Shown here: positions 8,373 to 17,870 of the stretch, piece by piece | Layout: every line of letters begins with the position of its first letter | How positions within the stretch are numbered: position 1 is the stretch's first letter | From: an uncultured Ruminococcus sp. | GTDB lineage: Bacteria; Bacillota; Clostridia; Oscillospirales; Acutalibacteraceae | Reading direction: 5' to 3' | Assembly (NCBI GenBank): GCA_902802985.1 | Contig: CADCOE010000056.1 | Span: 1 to 64,000 of the forward strand | DNA length: 64,000 nt | Translations under genes and position numbers: made by a program | The notes under the pieces: model-generated | Told to the model about the DNA's origin: nothing | Seen by the model: only the letters and a program-made list of their open reading frames with translations | Database searches by the model: none

Positions 8373-8819
8373 CTATTTGTTTTTTAGATGATCAAGCAGT
8401 TCAGTAAAAGTGTTAGCAATTCTTTCTGCTCCCGTTCCGAGCTGTTCGTGGTCGATGAAAACGATTTCGTTGGTTCTTCTGTCAAAACAAATCAGATTTC
8501 CGAATGGATCTCCTGCGAACGCAACATAGTTTTCTACCTCGCCATTGGAATAATGAAACCAATCTCTAAATCTGCCCTGCCAATCATTATAATTCCAAAT
8601 AGAGGGTGTATCATCCTTGTTAAACGAAAAGAGCAGATTGAAAACCCTCTTACGCTTTCTGTTGCCCTTTAAGGAGTAAAATACTTTATTTTCAGGATAG
8701 CCATTATTGTTTTGTCTGACACAAGCCTTAAAATCCTCCGGAAAAGTATATCCGATCTTTTTTTCATAATCGCTGATCAATTTTTCGGACTTTAATGGTT
8801 CAACAAATCGCCAATTCAT
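8373..8819 (-). CDS. SMI1/KNR4 (SUKH) family immunity-like protein
   Basis: The 148-residue protein carries SUKH signatures: an N-terminal ISDYEKKIGYTFPEDFKACV helix-strand segment, an NNNGYPE motif and a C-terminal VAFAGDPFGNLICFD strand block. SUKH proteins are best known as immunity proteins to polymorphic or contact-dependent toxins. No toxin gene is near it. It lies tail-to-tail against the deleted permease, 10 bp away. GAGG before ATG 8819 supports the start. It was probably acquired in the event that damaged the permease. Confidence 0.82.
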   Translation of the reverse strand: MNWRFVEPLKSEKLISDYEKKIGYTFPEDFKACVRQNNNGYPENKVFYSLKGNRKRKRVFNLLFSFNKDDTPSIWNYNDWQGRFRDWFHYSNGEVENYVAFAGDPFGNLICFDRRTNEIVFIDHEQLGTGAERIANTFTELLDHLKNK

Positions 8820-8854
8820 AATGATACCTCACTTTATGTTTTATATTTGATAAC

Positions 8855-8893
8855 AAAACTGACAGCATCTTTGTTTATTGAGCTGTCAGTTTT
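8855..8893 (-). terminator. Terminator after the shorter LCP gene
   Basis: AAAACTGACAGC 8855-8866 pairs with GCTGTCAGTTTT 8882-8893. On the minus strand the stem ends in a T-run, ending the transcript of the gene at 8907-10091. Confidence 0.75.
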
Positions 8894-8906
8894 GTTTTTG
8901 ATCATA

Positions 8907-10091
8907 TCAGGTTGTTTCCTCATTTTCAAAAATGAAGTTATACAGACTTTCTTTTTCATAATCTATATCGTCAATGGTGAGCACAACGGATTCACCGATC
9001 CACGTGTTGGAAAAATTGTCGTTCTGCGGGATCCTGTACTCTTTTCGGTCGTAGCCAAGATAACTCAATGCATAGAACGAAGTCGCCACAACATCTCCGT
9101 GCGACATATCGGTTGTGATCATCGGTGCGGTTTGGTACATTACAAACATCATTGTCAATACTCCGCTTGATTTCAGCTTGGAGAAAACCGTATTGATCAC
9201 CGTTCGCTGTCTGGAAGTGCGGTCAAAGTCCGAACCGGCGCTGTCACGGTCACGAGCATACCATAAGGCTTGTCTGCCGTTGAGGTGAACCATAGCGGTT
9301 TCACCGTTTTCACTACTCTCAAATTGATAACTGTCAATATCAAGTTCGTTTCGGGTTTCGACTTGTTTGTTCCGCCAGCACTGCCAGTTGATATAGTCGA
9401 TTTCTTCGGCGGTCAGCGGAAGATCAATGCCGCCCATTGCGTCAATGATCGCTGTGAAGCTTTCAAAGTCAACCACAGCATAGCTGTCAATTTTAATGCC
9501 GAAATTGTATTCAATGGTTTCTGTTGCAAGCTTGGCACCGCCGTAAGAAAAGGCAGCGTTGAGCCTGTCCTCTCCGTAGCCGGGAATGGTTACGTAAAGG
9601 TCACGCAAAAAGGAAGTTTGTTTTAGCAGGTGATGCTGCTTGTCAATGGACAGAAGGATGATGGAATCGGAACGGCCGTATTCGTCCTGCGCGTGGTTAT
9701 CTGCCCCGAAGATCAGGATATTTTCAATGTTTTTCTGACTTTTTAATTCGCCGATCTCACTGATGACCGAATCGGTATCGGGATGCTCGTCTGTATAGTG
9801 TATCCTTAGGATGATCAGTAGGTAGAAAACGCCTAATATCAACAGGAAAATCAGAATAATGCTGAGAATTATTTTTAATATTTTAGGTTTCTTCTTGGGT
9901 CGAATTGGTTGTTTTCGGTTTCGGTAAGGTTGATTTTGCCCGGACGGAGAAGGGGCAAGTGAGTCATCTTCATTGAAGTCATCACCGTAATCCATACGAA
10001 AATCCTCGGACGGGTATCTTGACGGAGTATTGTTCCTTTGGTTCGCCGAGGGTGTAAGCGGTTGACGATTTTTTGGGTTTTTATCGAACAT
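8907..10091 (-). CDS. LytR-CpsA-Psr family protein (shorter paralogue)
   Basis: This 394-residue protein has a cytoplasmic basic, Pro-rich N-terminus, a membrane helix near residues 70-95, and an extracellular LCP domain. Family motifs include ILIFGADNHAQDEYGRSDSI, SFLRDLYVTIPGYG, LNAAFSYGG and HLNGRQALWYARDRDSAGSDFDR. LCP enzymes transfer undecaprenyl-linked glycopolymers such as wall teichoic acids or capsules to peptidoglycan. AGGAGG precedes ATG 10091. It follows a paralogue by 85 bp. Confidence 0.9.
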   Translation of the reverse strand: MFDKNPKNRQPLTPSANQRNNTPSRYPSEDFRMDYGDDFNEDDSLAPSPSGQNQPYRNRKQPIRPKKKPKILKIILSIILIFLLILGVFYLLIILRIHYTDEHPDTDSVISEIGELKSQKNIENILIFGADNHAQDEYGRSDSIILLSIDKQHHLLKQTSFLRDLYVTIPGYGEDRLNAAFSYGGAKLATETIEYNFGIKIDSYAVVDFESFTAIIDAMGGIDLPLTAEEIDYINWQCWRNKQVETRNELDIDSYQFESSENGETAMVHLNGRQALWYARDRDSAGSDFDRTSRQRTVINTVFSKLKSSGVLTMMFVMYQTAPMITTDMSHGDVVATSFYALSYLGYDRKEYRIPQNDNFSNTWIGESVVLTIDDIDYEKESLYNFIFENEETT

Positions 10092-10129
10092 TTTCAGTAC
10101 CTCCTTGTTTTTGCTGTATAAATATAAAT

Positions 10130-10151
10130 GACAGGTGAAAAATCACCTGTC
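10130..10151 (-). terminator. Hairpin between the two LCP genes
   Basis: GACAGGTGA 10130-10138 pairs with TCACCTGTC 10143-10151 around AAAA. The T-run on the minus strand is weak, so it may terminate only partly or act as an mRNA processing or stability element. Confidence 0.45.
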
Positions 10152-10176
10152 ACCTGATTTTTAACGTTTTACCGTT

Positions 10177-11538
10177 TTACTGTACTTGTTCTTCAAATAC
10201 AAATTCTGCTACTTTTTGTCGGAACTCGTTCCAGTTGACAATGACGATACAATCGACCATTTCTCCGTTGACGTAAACAGGATTGTTCCAGTCAGAATAG
10301 TAAAAATCAACACCTGCGTTTTCGGAAAGGGGGGCAGACTGCGACACAATATCATATTGCAGATATTTCGTTGCATTGGACGCAAGCTTGGTGATTTCCG
10401 AAGTTTTAAGATTGGTGGTGACCATCGGGCCGATCTCGTAAATTACCGATAGTACTGTGGAAAAATCAGCTTTTTTGAGATCATTGATGATAATGCTGAC
10501 AACGTTTCTCTGACGCTGTGTTCTGACATAGTCATCACCACTGCAAATGCCTTCTTCACCACGGTTTCTGGCGTGCCAGAGAGCTTGCTGACCGTTCAGA
10601 TGTACAGTAGCGACTTTCTCTCCATTATCATTTTCACGGAAGGTATAGTCGTTGACATCCAGTTCATAACGTGTGTCGGCTTGGTTGTTGATATAAAGCT
10701 GCCAGTCGATATAATCAATTTCTTCTTCTGTCAGGTCAATATCGATGCCACCCAATGCATCAATGATATTTTTAAAGCTCTTGAAGTTGACCACGGCATA
10801 GCGGTCAATCTGAATGCCATAATTGCGTTCGATTGTGCTGACGGCAAGGCTTGCTCCGCCGAAGGTATAAGAGGCGTTGAGTTTTTGACTTTCGTAGCCC
10901 GGAATGTCTACATAGGTGTCACGCATAAAAGAAAGCATTTTGAGTTTTTTGTGACGAGTGTCGATCGAGAACAAAATCATTGTATCAGATTGTCCCACCG
11001 TGGCACCCTTTCGGGTATCGGCACCGAACAGCATAATATTAAGGATCATCGGATCATTTAGAAGGGTACCGTCATAACTGTCGGTTTTGGGCAGTCCCGA
11101 AACAGAATGTGAATTTACAGCGCTGGGATTGATGTAATCATCCTCTTCCGAAATAGAGTCCAACTGTTCAAAATTGATACGGTTGAGATAGCTGTACATT
11201 ACGATACACCCCGTACCCGTAATAATCATCATCACAGCAAGAATACAGCAAATCGTATTCAGAAATATACGTCCTTTGGAAAGTTTGAACTTACGTTTTT
11301 TCTTTTTGACCTTTTTGTGGGGTGCCTGACCGTGTGGGGGAGGGGTTGTTTTGTGAGTTGACGGATGAGCGGTCTTTTTGGGAGGAGGAGCCGCTTTTTT
11401 AGCGGCAGGCGGTGAAACCTGTGAAATACTGATTCTTTTAGGAGGCTCCAGATGATCATAAAACACAACATCCTGCGTCTTATGATAGGAGGGATTTCCC
11501 GATGAAATTTTCGTTTTTTCCTTGTTAATATCAGGCAT
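10177..11538 (-). CDS. LytR-CpsA-Psr family protein (longer paralogue)
   Basis: The 453-residue protein has a Lys/Pro/His-rich cytoplasmic tail, a membrane helix near residues 95-120 and an LCP domain. Motifs include IMLFGADTRKGATVGQSDTM, SFMRDTYVDIPGYE, LNASYTFGGA and QALWHARNRGEEG, with RTQRQRNV. A C-terminal extension of about 60 residues is absent from its neighbour. ATG 11538 has AAAGGAG upstream. The duplicated arrangement suggests two attachment enzymes with different acceptor polymers, consistent with the surface glycan genes elsewhere in the window. Confidence 0.9.
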   Translation of the reverse strand: MPDINKEKTKISSGNPSYHKTQDVVFYDHLEPPKRISISQVSPPAAKKAAPPPKKTAHPSTHKTTPPPHGQAPHKKVKKKKRKFKLSKGRIFLNTICCILAVMMIITGTGCIVMYSYLNRINFEQLDSISEEDDYINPSAVNSHSVSGLPKTDSYDGTLLNDPMILNIMLFGADTRKGATVGQSDTMILFSIDTRHKKLKMLSFMRDTYVDIPGYESQKLNASYTFGGASLAVSTIERNYGIQIDRYAVVNFKSFKNIIDALGGIDIDLTEEEIDYIDWQLYINNQADTRYELDVNDYTFRENDNGEKVATVHLNGQQALWHARNRGEEGICSGDDYVRTQRQRNVVSIIINDLKKADFSTVLSVIYEIGPMVTTNLKTSEITKLASNATKYLQYDIVSQSAPLSENAGVDFYYSDWNNPVYVNGEMVDCIVIVNWNEFRQKVAEFVFEEQVQ

Positions 11539-11598
11539 AAAAAGGCTCCTTTACCTTGAAAAGGTCTTGTCAACAGGCGGTTATCCACTATTGAGAAC

Positions 11599-11627
11599 AT
11601 TATATATTAGAATTGTTTGATAATCAA
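11599..11627 (-). promoter_or_regulatory. Promoter TTGATT-17-TATAAT for the LCP pair
   Basis: On the minus strand TTGATT (11622-11627) and TATAAT (11599-11604) are 17 bp apart, about 60 bp upstream of the start at 11538. Confidence 0.6.
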
Positions 11628-11692
11628 ATAAATTGCAAAAAAATGTCGGGTTTGATATTTTTGAGTCAAAAGGTAAAATAATATTGTTTATT

Positions 11693-12286
11693 TTACGGTA
11701 ATGCGATATTCTGTTCATCCAGTGAGAGACTAAACGAGGGCAGAAAATCATCCATAAATACAGCGATCTCCGGCAGGTCTGTTTGTTGGAGTGATTTCAG
11801 AATTTCATCTTTGGCTTTCAAAAATTCATTATTGCCCATTTGCAGTTCCTCTATACATTTGATGAGGGCGGAAAGTCTGTCGGCTCCTTTCACCAGACGA
11901 AGCAGGTAGGGATCGGCGTCATTGGGAATGAGCAGTTTGTTGTACTCGTCACGCATATAGTCCGGGAGTGAGGACAAAAGCTGATAAGCCGCTTCCCGTT
12001 CGATATTCTTGTAGGCGTTGCGGAGTGTTTTGCTGGAATATTTGATAGGAGTAGGCAGGTCACCCGTGATGATTTCCGTACAGTCGTGAAACAGTGCTAA
12101 AGAGGCTGCCTGATCGGGGTCAAGTGTACCGCCGAATTTTTTATTATGGATAACGGTGAGAGCGTGTGCCAGCATAGCAACCGTAAGACTGTGTTCACTG
12201 ATATTTTCGGTTCGGGTGTTGTTCATCAGCGACCAACGGTTGATATATTTCATTCTGGACATAATGGCAAAAAAGTGGTAACTCAT
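11693..12286 (-). CDS. YfbR-like HD-domain 5'-nucleotidase
   Basis: The 197-residue protein has the HD-hydrolase metal ligands of the YfbR group: EHSLTVAMLAHAL, LFHDCTEIITGDLPTPIKYS and a late LVKGADRLSALIKCIEE. E. coli YfbR removes phosphate from deoxynucleoside 5'-monophosphates, so a role in dNMP turnover is likely. AAGGATCG precedes ATG 12286. It is a single-gene unit between the LCP genes and the divergent YfhO gene. Confidence 0.88.
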   Translation of the reverse strand: MSYHFFAIMSRMKYINRWSLMNNTRTENISEHSLTVAMLAHALTVIHNKKFGGTLDPDQAASLALFHDCTEIITGDLPTPIKYSSKTLRNAYKNIEREAAYQLLSSLPDYMRDEYNKLLIPNDADPYLLRLVKGADRLSALIKCIEELQMGNNEFLKAKDEILKSLQQTDLPEIAVFMDDFLPSFSLSLDEQNIALP

Positions 12287-12524
12287 AATTGACGATCCTT
12301 ATTCTTTCATATTTTATATTTAATTTGTGATAAAATGATCATACCCTTTTGATATAATGATGGTATTGTTCATTTTACTACATTTATGTGACAAATTCAA
12401 GTTTGTAGGCCATACAGAAATATATTTGTCAGTGTATTGTTTAAATTAATATGGATTTTTTTAATCGGATGTGTTACAATGGTTAGGTTATTTATGGTTA
12501 TCTAAATCGTTGGAGGTAAAAAGT

Positions 12525-15206
12525 ATGACAATGACAAAAGTGAAAGCAAAAACATTGCTTGATGTCCGAAAAAACTATTTTCTGCGGACGTTTCTATGGG
12601 GATTGGGACTGGCTTTCTTGATTTTCATTCCGTGGATGATTATGAATGACGGTTATTTTTTCTTTTACGGTGATTTTAATGTGCAGCAAATACCGTTCTA
12701 TCAAATGATACACGATTCTATCTGGGACGGTAATCTTGGTTGGAGCTATACCACCGACCTTGGCGCCAATATTATTGGCTCGTACAGTTTCTATATGCTG
12801 GGCAGTCCGTTTTTTTGGCTGACAATGCTGTTTCCCAGTAAAGCGTTGCCGTATATGATGGCGCCGTTACTGATGTTGAAATTTGCTTTTGCAGCACTGG
12901 CAGCTTATACGTTCCTAAGACGCTATGTTCAAAAACAGAATTATGCAGTTATTGGTGCATTGCTATATGCTTTTTCGGGATTTGGGATTTACAACGTATT
13001 TTTTAACCATTTCCATGAAGCCATGATAACATTCCCGTATTTGCTTGCCGCAGTTGATGAATTTGTCTATGAAAAACGAAAAGGTGCAGTCGCTTTGGCT
13101 GTTTTTGCTGCCTGTTTTGTCAATTACTATTTCTTTGCCGGTCAGGCGGTATTTGTGTTTATTTATTGGTGCTTTAGAATGATCACCGGCAGCTTCCGGA
13201 TGAAGCTTTCCGAATTTTTGCGTTTTGCGTTTGAAGTGATCATCGGTTTTCTTGCCTCGGCAGTGCTTTTGATACCGTCTATTCTGTCGGTTATCCAGAA
13301 CTCCAGAGTTAACAATGCTCCCGAAGGCTGGGGCGCATTGACTTATTCCAGTGAACAGAGATATGTGCATATTTTGTCGAGCTTTTTCTTTCCGCCCGAT
13401 ATGCCGGCATATGCCAACTTTACACCCGATTCCAATGCGAAGTGGGCATCGGTTGCTGCTTGGCTGCCACTGTTCAGTATGGTAGGCGTTTTCTCTTTCT
13501 TCAAGCTCAAAACACACAAGTGGCTCAGAGTATTTTTGCCTACTTTGTTCGTGATTGCATTTGTACCGCTGTTTAACAGTATTTTCCAGCTTTTAAATGC
13601 ATCGTATTATGCAAGATGGTTCTATATGTTGACCTTGATGATGTCGCTGGCTACAGTCATCACACTTGACCATACGGAAACAGACTTTAAGTGGGGAATG
13701 AAGCTGACCTTTATCATCACTTCGTTTATTTGTGTTCTGATCGGTCTGATGCCGACATCCGTTTCCGAAGTGGACGGTGTAAAACAAATCAATCACGGAC
13801 TCGAAAATTATCCCGACAGATTTTGGGTATGGTCGGGATTGGCACTGTTTGGGTTGGTGGCATTGGCAGTTGTATTTAATTTCCGAAAAAAACAGAAGTT
13901 GTTTATGAGATTGGTTTCTGTTGCCCTTTCTATTATGATCGTGGTATACGGCAATGTTCTTCTGGGGACGGGCGTGGTCAATGCAGGCTACCAAAAAGAA
14001 TATATGGAAAACTATGCGCTCGGCAACAAAGATGCCTTTGACGAACTTACCGATCTGCATCAGGTTCGTTCCGATTTCCACGAGGAAATGGATAATATGG
14101 GTATGTTCTGGCAAATTCCTACGATACAGGCATTCCAAAGTATCGTTCCCGGATCAATTATGGACTTTTATCCGACCGTTGGCGTGGAAAGAAGTGTTGG
14201 TTCCCGTCCGAATATCAATGTGTATGGAATAAGGGCTCTTCTTTCGGTAAAATATGTGTTCGATAATCAGGATGACTCCAAAAACTTTATGATTTCGATG
14301 CGTTCTATGAAAATGCCCGGATGGAAATATCTAAAAACCAAAAACGGCTATAAAGTATTTGAAAATGAGTATTTTATTCCTTACGGATTTACTTATGACA
14401 GCTATATTACTGCCGAGGAATATGATGAATGTGAAGAAAAAAACAGACACTTGCTTCTGCTCAAAGATATGGTTCTTTCTAAGGAGCAGGCAAAGAAATA
14501 TAAAAAAATCCTGAAACACGATGAAAATTTGAAGGAGTACAACTATACCCATTCTGAATATTACAGAGACTGCAATGCCCGAAAAGCATTGACCTGTTCT
14601 TCGGTTCAGTTTGAAAATAACCGCTTTACCGCTGAGATAACGACCGGCAACAGCGGAGAATTGGTATTTTTCAGTATTCCCTATGAAAAAGGCTGGTCGG
14701 CAACCGTTAACGGTCAATCGGTGGATATTGAAAAAGTTAATGTCGGTTTTATGGCAGTCGAAGTGCCTGCCAACAAGACATCCCAAATTGTCTTTACTTA
14801 TCAAACACCGGGCTTGTTGCTGGGGGCAGGAGTAACAGGGGTCAGCGTGGTGATCTTTACGGTTTATATGGTAATCTGGAAAGCACCCAAAAAGAGAAAA
14901 GAAGAAGGTCTATATCTGATTGATGATCTCGCTCCCGAAATTGAAACAGACAAAAATGACGATGCAGCGGTTCCTCAGGAAATACTCGACTGTGGTTCCG
15001 AAGAAGCCGAAACCGTTCCGGAAAATAACGATCCTGCCGAAAGCATTCGTACACCGGAATCTACATCGGTGAACCAAACCGACGACGCTGTTAAAACAGA
15101 TGCAGAGGTAAATGATTTTGAAGTCGATGAAAATGTCGAGACGGAGGAAACAGCACCCTCTGACAATGTTTCCGAAAATCCCGATAACACAAGAACCAAG
15201 CTTTGA
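12525..15206 (+). CDS. YfhO-family multi-membrane-spanning protein
   Basis: Start ATG 12525 follows TGGAGGT at 12511. The 893-residue protein has a dozen or more hydrophobic helices through residue about 500, then an extracellular domain, one last helix near 770-795, and a cytoplasmic tail of about 100 residues rich in Asp, Glu and Ser. The early segment with DGYFFFYGDFNVQQIPFY and later NHFHEAMITFPYLLAAVDEF fits YfhO proteins, thought to be GT-C-like enzymes or accessory factors in lipid-linked sugar addition to teichoic acids. The GT2 gene that follows is of the polyprenyl-phosphate-sugar type, the usual partner. The acidic tail is an added feature of unknown role. Confidence 0.85.
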   Translation: MTMTKVKAKTLLDVRKNYFLRTFLWGLGLAFLIFIPWMIMNDGYFFFYGDFNVQQIPFYQMIHDSIWDGNLGWSYTTDLGANIIGSYSFYMLGSPFFWLTMLFPSKALPYMMAPLLMLKFAFAALAAYTFLRRYVQKQNYAVIGALLYAFSGFGIYNVFFNHFHEAMITFPYLLAAVDEFVYEKRKGAVALAVFAACFVNYYFFAGQAVFVFIYWCFRMITGSFRMKLSEFLRFAFEVIIGFLASAVLLIPSILSVIQNSRVNNAPEGWGALTYSSEQRYVHILSSFFFPPDMPAYANFTPDSNAKWASVAAWLPLFSMVGVFSFFKLKTHKWLRVFLPTLFVIAFVPLFNSIFQLLNASYYARWFYMLTLMMSLATVITLDHTETDFKWGMKLTFIITSFICVLIGLMPTSVSEVDGVKQINHGLENYPDRFWVWSGLALFGLVALAVVFNFRKKQKLFMRLVSVALSIMIVVYGNVLLGTGVVNAGYQKEYMENYALGNKDAFDELTDLHQVRSDFHEEMDNMGMFWQIPTIQAFQSIVPGSIMDFYPTVGVERSVGSRPNINVYGIRALLSVKYVFDNQDDSKNFMISMRSMKMPGWKYLKTKNGYKVFENEYFIPYGFTYDSYITAEEYDECEEKNRHLLLLKDMVLSKEQAKKYKKILKHDENLKEYNYTHSEYYRDCNARKALTCSSVQFENNRFTAEITTGNSGELVFFSIPYEKGWSATVNGQSVDIEKVNVGFMAVEVPANKTSQIVFTYQTPGLLLGAGVTGVSVVIFTVYMVIWKAPKKRKEEGLYLIDDLAPEIETDKNDDAAVPQEILDCGSEEAETVPENNDPAESIRTPESTSVNQTDDAVKTDAEVNDFEVDENVETEETAPSDNVSENPDNTRTKL

Positions 15207-15222
15207 TAAGTAATGGGTTAGT

Positions 15223-15261
15223 AAAAAGGCAGTGGATGAAATGGATCATCCCTGCCTTTTT
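15223..15261 (+). terminator. Terminator after the YfhO gene
   Basis: AAAAAGGCAG 15223-15232 pairs with CTGCCTTTTT 15252-15261 and ends in a T-run. Confidence 0.8.
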
Positions 15262-15372
15262 GATTGCTGACGGAATGTTGATAAATGCTGTTTATCGGTT
15301 GATTTTTGGGTGAAAAAATGATAGAATACATAGGGTAATACTGTATACGATAAACGAAGGGAGAGATAAGAA

Positions 15373-16356
15373 ATGCCGAAGGTGTATTTTGTTATTCCGT
15401 GCTATAACGAGGAAGAAGTACTTCCCGAAACGATCAAACGTCTGAATGCCAAGCTTTCGTCACTGATACAGGACGGCAAGGCAAATGAGGACAGCCGAAT
15501 GCTTTTTGTCGATGACGGAAGCAAAGATAAAACCTGGGGGATTATTTCTGCGTACAGCCAAGAAAATCAATATGTGGGCGGAGTGAAGCTGGCACATAAC
15601 CGTGGCCATCAGAATGCACTTTTGAGCGGATTGATGACGGCAAAGGAAGAAGGATGTGACTGTGTGATCTCGCTGGATGCCGATTTGCAGGATGATATTA
15701 ATGTGATCGACAGCTTTATTGACAAATATCTGGAGGGCTGTGAGGTCGTTTACGGCGTCAGAAACAGCAGAAAAAAGGATACCGTGTTTAAGCGTACTAC
15801 CGCACAGGGCTACTATAAATTTATGAAAATGCTGGGCGTTGATATTGTGTATAATCACGCAGATTACCGTCTGCTGGGCAGCAAGGCACTTGACGCCCTT
15901 TCCGAATATAGGGAAGTGAATTTGTTTCTGAGGGGAATTGTTCCTCTGATTGGCTATAGAAGCGATTATGTTTTTTATGAAAGAAACGAACGTTTTGCAG
16001 GTGAGTCTAAATACCCGCTCAAAAAAATGATTAAATTTGCGGTTGACGGTATTACATCGTTTAGCGTTAAACCGCTGAGAATTATCTCTAATATCGGTTT
16101 TTTTATTTGCTTTTTGAGCGTGGCAGGACTGATCTATGCTCTTGTATCACTGCTAATGGGCAGTGCTGTGGCAGGCTGGGCCTCTACCATCGCTTCGATA
16201 TGGTTTTTGGGAGGGCTGCAAATGTTGTGCATCGGCATTGTGGGAACGTATGTCGGTAAAATTTATAATGAAGTCAAGCATCGTCCACGTTTCCGTATAG
16301 AAGAAAAATTGATCAACCCTACGACTGAAAAGAAAAAAACGATGCATCACGAATAA
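15373..16356 (+). CDS. GT2 glycosyltransferase, polyprenyl-phosphate sugar synthase type (GtrB/CsbB-like)
   Basis: The 327-residue protein begins with VYFVIPCYNEEEVLPETI and has the catalytic SLDADLQDD motif. Two C-terminal membrane helices lie near residues 235-260 and 265-295. This is the layout of GtrB/CsbB/YkcC enzymes, which load glucose or GlcNAc on undecaprenyl phosphate. The sugar donor then serves a GT-C enzyme outside the membrane; the YfhO-like protein just upstream is a good candidate. GGGAGAG precedes ATG 15373. Confidence 0.9.
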   Translation: MPKVYFVIPCYNEEEVLPETIKRLNAKLSSLIQDGKANEDSRMLFVDDGSKDKTWGIISAYSQENQYVGGVKLAHNRGHQNALLSGLMTAKEEGCDCVISLDADLQDDINVIDSFIDKYLEGCEVVYGVRNSRKKDTVFKRTTAQGYYKFMKMLGVDIVYNHADYRLLGSKALDALSEYREVNLFLRGIVPLIGYRSDYVFYERNERFAGESKYPLKKMIKFAVDGITSFSVKPLRIISNIGFFICFLSVAGLIYALVSLLMGSAVAGWASTIASIWFLGGLQMLCIGIVGTYVGKIYNEVKHRPRFRIEEKLINPTTEKKKTMHHE

Positions 16357-16434
16357 TCTTATCAATATTTTACTACAATCGTAACAATGGCAGCGTTTTT
16401 ACTGAAATTGATGATTTGAACGGAGATGGTTTTT

Positions 16435-17793
16435 ATGTATTTCGGAGAAAAAATACTGAGTTACAAAGAAGATATTTTGCACGATATTAATGAATTAATT
16501 CAAATAAAATCGGTTTCTTCCTCTGACAAGCAGGCAGCATCACAAGCACTGGAGTATATTCTCGGCAAAGCGGAACAAATGGGCTTTGTTACCAAAAATA
16601 TTGCCGGTGTGGCAGGCCACGTAGAATATGGCAGCGGTGAGGGACTGGCGGCTGTTCTGGCACACGTTGATGTTGTTCCGGCAGGGGACGGCTGGAGTGT
16701 TGAGCCTTTTGCACTGACCGAAAAGAATGGCAGACTGTATGGCAGAGGCATTGTTGACGACAAAGGTTCCGCAGTGGTCGCACTGTATTGCCTGAAAGCA
16801 CTCAAAGATCATCATATCGTTCCACAAAGACGCATCAGGCTGATTGTCGGAGCAGCAGAAGAAATCGGGATGAACGATATGCAGGCATATTTCAGTTCGG
16901 AAGAAATGCCCTCAATGGCATTTACTCCCGACAGTGAATATGGTATTTGCAGCTGCGAAAAGGGAATTTTACAGTTGGAAATCTCATCCGCTCGTCACGA
17001 TGGCACTACATTGACCGAATTTCACGCAGGAAATGCTGTGAATGCCGTACCGTCCAAAGCATATGCTTTGATCGACTGTACTGAAAATGAAGATCATCAG
17101 CTCAGACGTTTTGCCGATGCCAAACCAGGTGAGTATGATTTTGTTTATACAATGGACGGCTTGAGAATTGTGGCAAAGGGCAAGGCAGCACACGGTTCTA
17201 CTCCTGAGGCGGGGCTTAACAGTGCTACGCATTTGATCCGTATTCTGGCAGCCAATTTCGGGCAGCTGGTGCTGGGCAGTCTTTGCGGATTTTTGGATGA
17301 TGCTGTTGGACTGGAAACGGACGGGGCTTCCTTGGGGATCGCCTGCTCCGATAAAGAATCGGGAGCATTGACCGTCAATGTGGGCTGTGTCGATATTGAT
17401 GAAAGAGTTTCAAGAACATTGATCGATATTCGCTATCCTGTGACGGCAGATAGTGCCGAAATATTTGAAAAAATATGTGAGCGTGCTTCTTATGACGGGC
17501 TGCGTACCAAAGTGATCAATCACGAACTTCCTCTGAATGTGGCAGAAACAGCTCCTGTGATTGCTGTACTTAAAAATGCTTATAAAACCGTTACTGGTGA
17601 AGAATGCGAACTGTATTCTACGGGAGGCGGAACCTATGCCAGAACATTAAGCAACAATGGAGTGGCATTCGGTCCTTCCTTTAAAGACGATGACTGTCAT
17701 ATTCATAATGTGGATGAAAGCATTGACAAAGAAAAGTTTTTTGTACATTCACAGATCTGTCTGGAAGCTGTTTACGGAATGGCAATGATATAA
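16435..17793 (+). CDS. M20 family dipeptidase, PepV/Sapep-like
   Basis: The 452-residue protein (ATG 16435, nine bases after CGGAG) has the M20 metal ligands: LAHVDVVPAGDGW, GRGIVDDKG, the catalytic GAAEEIG pair and TPDSEYG. A last ligand lies in DDCHIHNVDESID. A lid domain carries KGKAAHGSTPEAG. PepV-type enzymes cleave dipeptides with Zn or Mn in the cytoplasm. An ATG at 16426 overlaps the ribosome site and is less likely. Confidence 0.88.
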   Translation: MYFGEKILSYKEDILHDINELIQIKSVSSSDKQAASQALEYILGKAEQMGFVTKNIAGVAGHVEYGSGEGLAAVLAHVDVVPAGDGWSVEPFALTEKNGRLYGRGIVDDKGSAVVALYCLKALKDHHIVPQRRIRLIVGAAEEIGMNDMQAYFSSEEMPSMAFTPDSEYGICSCEKGILQLEISSARHDGTTLTEFHAGNAVNAVPSKAYALIDCTENEDHQLRRFADAKPGEYDFVYTMDGLRIVAKGKAAHGSTPEAGLNSATHLIRILAANFGQLVLGSLCGFLDDAVGLETDGASLGIACSDKESGALTVNVGCVDIDERVSRTLIDIRYPVTADSAEIFEKICERASYDGLRTKVINHELPLNVAETAPVIAVLKNAYKTVTGEECELYSTGGGTYARTLSNNGVAFGPSFKDDDCHIHNVDESIDKEKFFVHSQICLEAVYGMAMI

Positions 17794-17809
17794 CAGCGGT
17801 ATTAGACGA

Positions 17810-17845
17810 AAAATCCTCGGCGGAGTGGTATCCGCCGAGGATTTT
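17810..17845. terminator. Bidirectional terminator
   Basis: A perfect 15-bp stem (AAAATCCTCGGCGGA at 17810-17824 with its complement at 17831-17845) has T-runs on both strands. It separates the convergent dipeptidase and DUF4956 genes. Confidence 0.9.
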
Positions 17846-17870
17846 TGATGAAAGAGGAAGAATGAATGTA

